DNA from: Bacillota bacterium
GTDB taxonomy: Bacteria > Bacteroidota > Bacteroidia > Bacteroidales > Bacteroidaceae
Assembly: GCA_023664625.1 (NCBI GenBank)
Contig: JAMPFD010000017.1
Span: forward strand, 1 to 39,908
Direction: 5' to 3'
Length of the DNA: 39,908 nucleotides
Of this stretch, positions 27,222 to 33,736 are shown piece after piece (position 1 is the first letter of the stretch; each line of letters begins with the position of its first letter). Under the pieces are notes generated by a model. The model worked only from the letters and a program-made list of their open reading frames with translations. It made no database searches and had not been told where the DNA came from. Made by a program: the position numbers and the translations under genes.

Positions 27222-27716
27222 TGAAGCAACCTGTAACATATAATATTTGGATTGGCGGTTCCTGTGACTATGGAAATAGGAACGCGCAGGCGGTGCCGCG
27301 GTTATAATTGAAACCATACTGCAACAGGAACAAGACAATTCCATCACAGACACAGCAGATTCGCGACAGAAAAACATAAAAAGCCGCTCAATTATGGAAT
27401 TGCAAAATATTCAATCGCAGAATTTCATACAACAGAGTTCCGTATTATGCTGACCTTGATGGCAAAGGTTATGGAAGGTTTGCCAGCAAAGTCCTGCATT
27501 ACATTCCTGACGAATGCGGCATATATCAACAATTTTGACAAGGATACAAAGGAAAAGCAGTCCAACAAGGAAATAATCCAACAATGCATCAATCTAAAAA
27601 AGAGACATAAATTTGTTTGCGTAAAGATAGTAAGATATCATAAAAGTCCATTGCTGATCGAGACGCACGAAATGGCAAATGGGGCTATGAGACAACTTAG
27701 GAGAAATAAAAAATGA
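27221..27716 (+). pseudogene. RNase H-like protein, two frameshifts, degenerate active site
   Basis: Three frames in turn give a coherent protein: MKQPVTYNIWIGGSCDYGN from ATG 27221, GGAAVIIETILQQEQDN from about 27289, then KPLNYGIAKYSIAEFHTTEF from about 27380 to the stop at 27716. Two single-base deletions (near 27285, and in an A5 tract at 27370-27382) explain this. The order of motifs recalls RNase HI (TDGSC, RMEL, TDSQYV and a terminal HxxxxNE), but the acidic residues appear replaced: GGSC, RIML, TNAAY. The intact ancestor was probably a non-catalytic RNase H fold. Start and stop overlap both neighbours (TGATG, ATGA). Confidence 0.6.
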
Positions 27717-28204
27717 AAGATTTTGCTGCAATAGATTTCGAAACGGCAAACTGTGAGCGATGCTCGGTGTGCAGTGTCGGCATAATAATAGTAAGAAACG
27801 GTCAAATCACGGACAAATTCTATTCACTTATACAACCGGAACCGAATTATTATACCTATTGGTGTAGTCGTGTCCACGGCATCACAAGAGAAGATACGGA
27901 GAGTGCGCCGATATTTCCTGAAGTATGGCGGCAGATAGAACCACTGATAGAGGGTCTGCCACTTGTCGCACACAACGCAAGATTTGATGAAGGATGCCTT
28001 AGAGCTGTGTTCAAGATTTATAAGATGGAATATCCAGAATATGAATTCCACGACACTTTAAAAGTAGCACGAAAAATATTTCTGCATGCACCGAACCATA
28101 AACTACATACCATATCTGCACTGTGTGGCTACGACCTTACAATGCACCATCATGCACTGGCAGATGCTGAGGCATGCGCACATATTGCTATCAAGATTCT
28201 ATAA
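27713..28204 (+). CDS. DEDDh 3'-5' exonuclease (DnaQ/PolC-epsilon-like)
   Basis: 163 residues, a stand-alone exonuclease domain. The catalytic set is complete: Asp8 and Glu10 (AIDFET), Asp92 (HNARFDEGC), His146 and Asp151 (HHALADA). The short length and lack of polymerase or helicase parts suggest a repair or RNA/DNA trimming enzyme rather than the replicative proofreader. It overlaps the broken RNase H-like gene by four bases (ATGA), so the two were meant to be translated together. A nested palindrome follows 37 bp after the stop. Confidence 0.9.
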   Translation: MKDFAAIDFETANCERCSVCSVGIIIVRNGQITDKFYSLIQPEPNYYTYWCSRVHGITREDTESAPIFPEVWRQIEPLIEGLPLVAHNARFDEGCLRAVFKIYKMEYPEYEFHDTLKVARKIFLHAPNHKLHTISALCGYDLTMHHHALADAEACAHIAIKIL

Positions 28205-28240
28205 AAGGCGGATAGATTGCAATGAAAGGTGTCATATAAA

Positions 28241-28322
28241 TAACTGTTGAAAATTATTTTATAATATGATATTTCTCACTAAAAACGCAGTTGTTTTTAG
28301 TATAAATAATCTCCAACAGTTA
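28241..28322. repeat. Nested palindromic element
   Basis: Outer arms TAACTGTTG (28241-28249) and CAACAGTTA (28314-28322), middle arms ATTATTT (28253-28259) and AAATAAT (28304-28310), and inner arms ACTAAAAAC (28278-28286) and GTTTTTAGT (28293-28301) around GCAGTT. It lies between convergent genes and probably stops transcription from both sides. It could also be a small mobile palindromic element. Confidence 0.75.
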
Positions 28323-28323
28323 C

Positions 28324-28590
28324 TTATTTATCTTTCGCACGAGATAACACGACAGGATTGACAGGTTTCTTGAAGTCAATGTGATTTGTTTCAGTCAGGT
28401 CAGGTACTTCAACAGTACAGACATAGTGTTTGGTGGCGTTTTTATTGACATCACTATAATGTGCAGCTGATTTTAAACTACTTGTCTGATAAGCTCCATA
28501 TCCAAACTTAACCTTCCAGTCACCTTCAAGTATATGTGAGAAGTCAAATCTGTTGAACAGAGTTGGTGAACCATGATGGAATGTGGCCAT
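28324..28590 (-). CDS. Short ADP-ribosyltransferase-like protein (possible fragment)
   Basis: 88 residues. FHHGSPTLFNRFDFSH, then FGYGAYQTSSLKSAAHYSD and YVCTVEVPDL follow the order of N-terminal motifs in ADP-ribosyltransferase folds of the polyvalent-protein/toxin type (histidine-Gly start, FG-G-Y-T strand, then VEVPD). The domain stops soon after this, where the catalytic glutamate region would be expected, right at the border of the nested palindrome. It may be truncated. It starts one base after the stop of the upstream gene, suggesting coupling. The assignment is based on motif order only. Confidence 0.5.
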   Translation of the reverse strand: MATFHHGSPTLFNRFDFSHILEGDWKVKFGYGAYQTSSLKSAAHYSDVNKNATKHYVCTVEVPDLTETNHIDFKKPVNPVVLSRAKDK

Positions 28591-28591
28591 A

Positions 28592-28840
28592 TTATTTCTT
28601 GGTTATAGCTTCTGAAATAGTTGATGATTCCCAGCTATTACCATTATGACAACTCCTCTTTGAAGGAAAGAAAACCTCTCCATCTACATGAATACCAATT
28701 ATTTTCAATTGGAAGGCGTAGTCTGCAATATTTAATAGGTATGAGATATGGTTATAGATGTTAATGATATTTACCTCATTGTCATGTAAATATGGAGATT
28801 TAAGTTTATTTCCTTCATTATAAAATAAAATTTCAGCCAT
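28592..28840 (-). CDS. Small AT-rich hypothetical protein
   Basis: 82 residues from ATG 28840; a TTG at 28861 would add seven residues but sits only one base from its Shine-Dalgarno-like GGAGG. No family is recognised. The protein is acidic to neutral with a hydrophobic middle (NIYNHISYLLNIADYAF) and no signal peptide. It ends one base before the ADP-ribosyltransferase-like gene. That tight pairing is common for toxin/antitoxin or effector/immunity genes, but nothing in its own sequence proves this. Confidence 0.55.
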   Translation of the reverse strand: MAEILFYNEGNKLKSPYLHDNEVNIINIYNHISYLLNIADYAFQLKIIGIHVDGEVFFPSKRSCHNGNSWESSTISEAITKK

Positions 28841-28934
28841 TGAGATAGTTTTTGGCTCCAATCCTCCAGTTCATAAGAACCTAATCTTTCCTTTTTAGAG
28901 TATGAGTTAGTGATGTTGGAATTGAGTTAACAAT

Positions 28935-29186
28935 CTATTCTGGAGTGATTTTTTTGAAGTAATCCTTACCTACATTGATATTGCGAATATAAAGTTTATA
29001 GACAATTTTACCATCACTGATGTCCAAATCTTCTATATGGTAATATCCAAGGTCATATAGATAAATATACTGATTGCATGTCATATCATAAGTAGCCCCA
29101 ATTGTTGGGTAAGATTTCACAATCCTCTTGAGACTTTCTACTGAAGCATCATTTGACTTGATGCCCATTGTACAATCAGTAGGCAT
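28935..29186 (-). CDS. Small hypothetical protein
   Basis: 83 residues from ATG 29186, with a GGAG eight bases upstream. The open frame extends about 14 codons further up to a stop near the end of the PH-domain gene. Aromatic-rich beta-type sequence (YDMTCNQYIYLYDLGYYHIEDLD). No signal peptide and no family recognised. It lies in an AT-rich, small-gene stretch between the PH-domain gene and the ADP-ribosyltransferase-like pair. Confidence 0.5.
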   Translation of the reverse strand: MPTDCTMGIKSNDASVESLKRIVKSYPTIGATYDMTCNQYIYLYDLGYYHIEDLDISDGKIVYKLYIRNINVGKDYFKKITPE

Positions 29187-29233
29187 ATATGAAGCTCCAA
29201 TTAGTTTGCTTGCCTCAATAGTATCTTTAAGAT

Positions 29234-29794
29234 TTAGCTATCATGGTCAGTAATAGGTTTGTTTACCAAAGTGGATTGTGGTTTATGGGGATTAATGGCA
29301 TTTCCCTCTTTCATGTATGTCGTAATTATATTACGTACTCTGAGGGGATTTTGTACAAAACCAACCTTGTGATTTGTACCGCCACTTCCTACAAGTTCTA
29401 TAGAACCGGTATTGACAATACGTTCAATAAAAGACTGTTCAAAATTTACCGTTTCTATCTTGAACAAAGGTATTTCCGTCAGCTTTATATTAAATATCCC
29501 ATCTTTTTGAATAAAGCGAGAGTCAGTAATGGCGAACTCCGTTTTCACTCTAAGGAAATACCCATAGAATATGGAACCTAATCCCCAAATACATGCGACA
29601 ATCCCTGCACCTACAAGAATATTAACAGTTGCCGGCTCAAGTACATTGCCGGCGGCATAAGCCAAACAAAATATCCCAACACCTGTCAACACTGCACCCC
29701 ATACTGTAAATCGGAAATTAAAATACCAATGCAGACGTCCTTCATACATAATTTTTTCACCACGTTCAAGTGTCTTTTCGATAAAATGTGCCAT
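29234..29794 (-). CDS. PH domain (bPH2/YdbT-like) membrane protein
   Basis: 186 residues. After an amphipathic start, two membrane segments (about 26-47 and 58-80) are followed by a bacterial PH-like domain (about 82-165) with the pattern TEFAITDSRFIQKDGIFNIK and IPLFKIETVNFEQSFIERI. That is the YdbS/YdbT-type (PF03703) membrane-surface domain, of unknown function. The C terminus is polar. It starts 18 bp after the rlmH stop, so the two are likely co-transcribed. Confidence 0.85.
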   Translation of the reverse strand: MAHFIEKTLERGEKIMYEGRLHWYFNFRFTVWGAVLTGVGIFCLAYAAGNVLEPATVNILVGAGIVACIWGLGSIFYGYFLRVKTEFAITDSRFIQKDGIFNIKLTEIPLFKIETVNFEQSFIERIVNTGSIELVGSGGTNHKVGFVQNPLRVRNIITTYMKEGNAINPHKPQSTLVNKPITDHDS

Positions 29795-29812
29795 AATATT
29801 ACTTCTTTTATT

Positions 29813-30283
29813 CTATTCATGATGATATGGTTCACCTTTAATTATAGTGCACGCCCTATATAACTGCTCGCAGAAGATGAGTCTTATCATCTGATGTGAG
29901 AATGTCATCTTTGAGAGTGAAATCATTGCATCAGCCCTATCATATACAGAGCGGGCAAATCCATATGGGCCACCAATAACAAAAACTAACCTACGTGCCG
30001 TATGTTGCCGGCGCTCAAGCCATTCGGCAAACTCAACAGAGCGGAACATTGTACCATGCTCATCCAACAAAACAACAATGTCGGAAGACTGGACAGCACG
30101 GAGTATCATGTCTGCCTCTTTTTCCTTTTGCTGCTCCTCACTAAGCGATTTAGTATTCTTCAGCTCGGGAATAGTGGTAATCACAAATGGCATATAGTGC
30201 CCTATGCGCTCTGCATAGTCACCTATACTGGCAATGAAATTCTTATTGACAGTTTTTCCAACCTGAATAAGTTCTGTTTTCAT
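29813..30283 (-). CDS. rlmH: 23S rRNA (pseudouridine1915-N3)-methyltransferase RlmH
   Basis: 156 residues, the standard RlmH length. This small SPOUT (trefoil-knot) enzyme methylates pseudouridine 1915 in helix 69 of 23S rRNA on assembled ribosomes. The AdoMet-binding knot is visible as LLDEHG (about 73-78), FVIGGPYGF (about 101-109) and the terminal MTFSHQMIRLIFCEQLYRA. A TAATTTTG promoter element lies at 30390-30383 on this strand. Confidence 0.95.
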   Translation of the reverse strand: MKTELIQVGKTVNKNFIASIGDYAERIGHYMPFVITTIPELKNTKSLSEEQQKEKEADMILRAVQSSDIVVLLDEHGTMFRSVEFAEWLERRQHTARRLVFVIGGPYGFARSVYDRADAMISLSKMTFSHQMIRLIFCEQLYRACTIIKGEPYHHE

Positions 30284-30428
30284 ATGTCTTATAACTTTAT
30301 TTTACTGTATTTTCCATAACACCATATATGGTAGAATGAAAAACAGTTTTATTGCAAACACAAAAGTCTGTATTATGTGTTGCAAAATTAATAAATATTG
30401 ATGAATCCCAGAACTTTTTCTATGAAAA

Positions 30429-30460
30429 TTTGCTTATTCCAAAAGAAATAATTAATTTTG
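30429..30460 (+). promoter_or_regulatory. Promoter of phosphohexomutase gene
   Basis: TTTG (30429-30432), 20 nt, TAATTTTG (30453-30460): a perfect Bacteroidetes housekeeping promoter. Expected start near 30467, giving a leader of about 43 nt before ATG 30510. Confidence 0.75.
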
Positions 30461-30509
30461 TAGCAATAATATGAAGTATCTCTATTAATTAATATAAAAC
30501 CTAAAAACT

Positions 30510-32252
30510 ATGGCAAACAACACAGAACTCATAACTCAGTGCCGTCAGAAGGCACAAGAATGGTTGTCTCCATCATTTGATGAAAAAACACGTGCAGAGG
30601 TTCAGGCTATGCTGGATGCAGAAGACCCAACGGCACTTATTGACGCTTTCTACCAGTCATTGGAATTTGGTACAGGAGGACTACGTGGCATAATGGGAGC
30701 AGGAACAAACCGTATGAACAAGTATATTGTGGGCATGGCGACGCAAGGCTTTGCCAACTACGTTTTGAAAGCGTTCCCTGGACGCACAGATCTCGCAGCG
30801 GTTGTCGGTCACGACTGTCGAAATAACGGACGTGAATATGCAGAAACTGTAGCTGCAATATTCTCCGCCAACGGCATCAAAGTATATCTCTTCGAGAGTC
30901 TCCGCCCTACCCCTGAAATTTCATTTGCAATCCGTCAGCTTGGTGCACAGTGTGGTGTAAATGTGACTGCGTCACACAACCCAAAGGAATATAACGGATA
31001 CAAGGCTTACTGGGAGGATGGCGCACAGGTGCTCTCACCACATGACACTGGAATCATCGAGGAAGTAAACAAGGTGAAGATTGAAGATGTCAAGTTTGAG
31101 GCTAATCCTGACCTTATTAAGATTATCGGTGGCGAGATGGACTTTGACTATATGACTGCCGTGAAAGAAGGAATGGTTGACCAGGATGTTATTCTGCGCA
31201 ACAAAGACCTCAACATTGTCTACTCAGCTATGCATGGTACAGGACGCGTACTCGTACCGCTATGTCTCCGTTCCTGGGGCTTCCAGAATATTAATGTTGT
31301 GCCGGAACAGATGGTTATTGACGGAAACTTCCCTACTGTAGTCTCTCCAAACCCGGAGAATGCGGAAGCAATGACCCTTGGCATGAAACTTGGCACAAAA
31401 CTCAATGCTGACCTTGTTGTTGCGACAGACCCTGATGCAGACCGTCTTGCCATTGTATGCCGCAATGGACAGGGTGAGTGGCAGATCCTAAACGGAAATC
31501 AGACTGCCTGCATGTTCTATTGGTACACTATCAAAAATAAGAAAGCTCTTGGACAGCTCAAGGATACCGACTTCATGGTTAAGACTATTGTAACATCAGA
31601 ACTGATTGCAAAGATTGCAAAGAAGAACGGTGTTGAGTGCTTCGATGAGTACACAGGATTCAAATGGATAGCCTATCGTATCCGTGAACTTGAAGGCAAG
31701 CGTAAATATATCGGTGGCGGTGAGGAATCATTCGGATACCTTCCGTATGACAAGGTACGTGATAAAGATGCTCCGGCATCAATCTGCCTCATCTGTGAGA
31801 TTGCAGCTTGGGCTAAAGACCAGGGAAAGACACTATTTGACCTCCTTCTTGACATTTACAAGGAATACGGATTCCAGAAAGAAACAACTATCAATGTTGT
31901 AAAACCTGGTAAGTCCGGTGCTGACGAGATAAAGCAGATGATGGAGAACTTCCGACAGACTCCTCCAACAGAGATTGCCGGTTCAAAGGTTATACTGACG
32001 AAAGACTACAAAACATTGAGGATGAACGATAATGGTGTAGAGAAAGACTTTGAGATGCCAGCTACATCAAATGTACTTCAGTGGTTTACAGAAGACGGTC
32101 TGAAAGTTTCCGTACGCCCTTCAGGCACAGAACCGAAAATCAAGTTCTACTGTGAAGTTCCTGTCCCAGGAGAATTTGACGGTGACTACAATGCTGCAAC
32201 AGCAAAGGCAGACGCTCGCGTTGAAGAAATAAAGAAATCTCTCGGTCTCTAA
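30510..32252 (+). CDS. Alpha-D-phosphohexomutase (phosphoglucomutase/phosphomannomutase)
   Basis: 580 residues, the long bacterial form. The active-site serine loop is TASHNP (153-158, Ser155), the metal loop DPDADR (307-312), the sugar-binding loop GGGEESFGY (402-410) and the phosphate-binding loop RPSGTEPK (about residue 533). It interconverts hexose 1- and 6-phosphates for glycogen, polysaccharide or nucleotide-sugar synthesis; sequence alone does not settle glucose versus mannose. A strong promoter is present and the next gene follows after 9 bp. Confidence 0.93.
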   Translation: MANNTELITQCRQKAQEWLSPSFDEKTRAEVQAMLDAEDPTALIDAFYQSLEFGTGGLRGIMGAGTNRMNKYIVGMATQGFANYVLKAFPGRTDLAAVVGHDCRNNGREYAETVAAIFSANGIKVYLFESLRPTPEISFAIRQLGAQCGVNVTASHNPKEYNGYKAYWEDGAQVLSPHDTGIIEEVNKVKIEDVKFEANPDLIKIIGGEMDFDYMTAVKEGMVDQDVILRNKDLNIVYSAMHGTGRVLVPLCLRSWGFQNINVVPEQMVIDGNFPTVVSPNPENAEAMTLGMKLGTKLNADLVVATDPDADRLAIVCRNGQGEWQILNGNQTACMFYWYTIKNKKALGQLKDTDFMVKTIVTSELIAKIAKKNGVECFDEYTGFKWIAYRIRELEGKRKYIGGGEESFGYLPYDKVRDKDAPASICLICEIAAWAKDQGKTLFDLLLDIYKEYGFQKETTINVVKPGKSGADEIKQMMENFRQTPPTEIAGSKVILTKDYKTLRMNDNGVEKDFEMPATSNVLQWFTEDGLKVSVRPSGTEPKIKFYCEVPVPGEFDGDYNAATAKADARVEEIKKSLGL

Positions 32253-32261
32253 TCCTATTAC

Positions 32262-32810
32262 ATGGAAAGCAAAGAATATTTAGATAAATTTGAAGAGGGT
32301 ATACACAAGGCTGTATACCTTCTTCTTTTAAAAAACCAACTCATTGATGAACGTATGCCGGATATGCCAGATATTGATGAGCAATGGGAAAGTATTGCAA
32401 CAGAATACCTGCCTGATGGCATACGTGAATTCCAAACATATCCACTTGTTTCTATCGGATGGATGATGTATGTAGGTATGGCAATAGCACACCTGTGGGA
32501 CAAAGACTGGGAGAAGGCTCTCAGCAAAGGAAACCTATACACTTATCTGCGTTCACTACAAGGCTACGACCTCATGGACGAAGCCATACGCGGAACAATC
32601 CTCAACCTTAAAGGAAAGAATTACAACGCTATCGAAAAAATTGTCGGTGACAGCGCACAGACAGCATTGGCTCTGTTGAGAAAAGAAAATATAGAGCCTG
32701 GGACACCTATGGCATTCCATGCCTATCTGCGGATACTAAAAGAATTATTCCGTCTTGGGGCTGCAACAGAATTATTCCGCCTTGGCTACAGGATGAGATT
32801 ATTATCATAA
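32262..32810 (+). CDS. Conserved hypothetical protein
   Basis: 182 residues, predicted mostly helical and cytoplasmic, no family recognised. It has notable conserved-looking stretches such as MPDIDEQWESIATEYLPDG and YPLVSIGWMMYVGMAIAHLW (hydrophobic but probably buried rather than membrane). It begins 9 bp after the phosphohexomutase and ends 19 bp before the amidase gene, so all three likely form one operon. Confidence 0.8.
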   Translation: MESKEYLDKFEEGIHKAVYLLLLKNQLIDERMPDMPDIDEQWESIATEYLPDGIREFQTYPLVSIGWMMYVGMAIAHLWDKDWEKALSKGNLYTYLRSLQGYDLMDEAIRGTILNLKGKNYNAIEKIVGDSAQTALALLRKENIEPGTPMAFHAYLRILKELFRLGAATELFRLGYRMRLLS

Positions 32811-32829
32811 AATCATCAATTATCTACAT

Positions 32830-33591
32830 ATGAAAGTCACACTGGTACAGATGGATATAAAATGGGAAGACTCCGCTGCCAACAGGGAAGCTGCAGAGCA
32901 GTTCATACTTGATGCACCCAGATCCGATATATATGTACTCCCGGAAATGTGGAATACTGGTTTTACAATACATCCAGAAGGAATAGCTGAAGAAGACGGT
33001 GACTCCTTAGAATGGATGAAGAGAATGTCAAACACTCTTAATGCGGCCATCTGCGGAAGCATTGCCACAAAAAACAATAGTTTTTTTTACAACAGGCTCT
33101 ATTTTGTCACTCCAAATAGTGAAGTTCAGCATTACGATAAACGCCATCTTTTCACTTACGGCAAAGAAAACCTTTCATACACAGCAGGTACAGAACGTGT
33201 CATCGCCACATGGCGTGGAGTACGCTTCCTGCTTCAAATCTGCTATGACCTCCGTTTCCCATGCTTCTCAAGGAACAACAATGACTATGATGCTGTAATT
33301 TATGTCGCATCATGGCCTCAAAGCCGCATACACGTTTGGCATACTCTCCTCTGTGCACGTGCAATAGAGAACCAATGCTATGCTATAGGTGTGAACCGTA
33401 CAGGTAATGACCCATTATGTAAATATAATGGTAGTTCTGAGGTCTATGATGCATACGGTCACTGTATTATATCATGTGGAAATTCACCATCATCCCAAAC
33501 TTTCGATATTGACATGAAATCTCTCAATGCATTTAAAGACAAATTTCCTGTCCTTCATGATCAAGACTATATATGTTTCATTAAAGAATAA
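32830..33591 (+). CDS. Nitrilase-superfamily omega-amidase (YafV-like)
   Basis: 253 residues. The catalytic triad of the carbon-nitrogen hydrolase superfamily is complete: Glu39 (LPEMWNTGF), Lys104 (HYDKRHLF) and Cys138 (QICYDLRFP). The Cys-Tyr-Asp context matches omega-amidase/YafV-type enzymes, which hydrolyse alpha-ketoglutaramate or related amides formed by transaminases. The stop overlaps the T-run of the tracrRNA terminator on the opposite strand. Confidence 0.9.
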   Translation: MKVTLVQMDIKWEDSAANREAAEQFILDAPRSDIYVLPEMWNTGFTIHPEGIAEEDGDSLEWMKRMSNTLNAAICGSIATKNNSFFYNRLYFVTPNSEVQHYDKRHLFTYGKENLSYTAGTERVIATWRGVRFLLQICYDLRFPCFSRNNNDYDAVIYVASWPQSRIHVWHTLLCARAIENQCYAIGVNRTGNDPLCKYNGSSEVYDAYGHCIISCGNSPSSQTFDIDMKSLNAFKDKFPVLHDQDYICFIKE

Positions 33592-33621
33592 AAAAAGGCG
33601 AAGACATATCATGCCTCCACC
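33590..33621 (-). terminator. Terminator of the candidate tracrRNA
   Basis: The 11-bp stem GGTGGAGGCAT / ATGTCTTCGCC with a GAT loop includes three G-T pairs and is followed by TTTTTTT on the minus strand. On the plus strand those pairs become A-C mismatches. Confidence 0.8.
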
Positions 33622-33671
33622 TTGAATGTTTTCACAACGGAATAATCCTTATTGTGAATTGCTTAAAAAGC
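33590..33671 (-). ncRNA. Candidate tracrRNA of the type II-C system
   Basis: The minus strand between the amidase gene and cas9 encodes an RNA of about 80 nt. From 5' it has an anti-repeat-like segment (33672-33651, AGCTTTTTAAGCAATTCACA), which would pair with a repeat starting GTTGTGAATTGCTT. This resembles Bacteroidetes II-C repeats I recall (GTTGTGATTTGC). Next comes a short nexus-like hairpin (GGATTATTCC, 33648-33639). It ends in an 11-bp terminator stem (33621-33611 with 33607-33597) including G-T pairs, followed by seven T (33596-33590). The G-T pairs mean the stem only folds well as minus-strand RNA. A promoter sits just upstream. Confidence 0.75.
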
Positions 33672-33676
33672 TGATG

Positions 33677-33707
33677 CAAAGATAATACTTTTCTTTAAGA
33701 TAACAAG
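33677..33707 (-). promoter_or_regulatory. Promoter of the candidate tracrRNA
   Basis: On the minus strand CTTG (33707-33704), 19 nt, then TATCTTTG (33684-33677). The -7 element is a full consensus match and the -33 differs from TTTG by one base. It predicts a start near 33670, exactly at the anti-repeat. Confidence 0.6.
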
Positions 33708-33736
33708 AAAATTAACAATCAATAACTAAAACTGTT

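Noticed and set aside
28230..28330. Integron attC-like site
   Set aside because: The nested arms superficially resemble attC, but the conserved core sites are not present in the right places and no integrase is seen.
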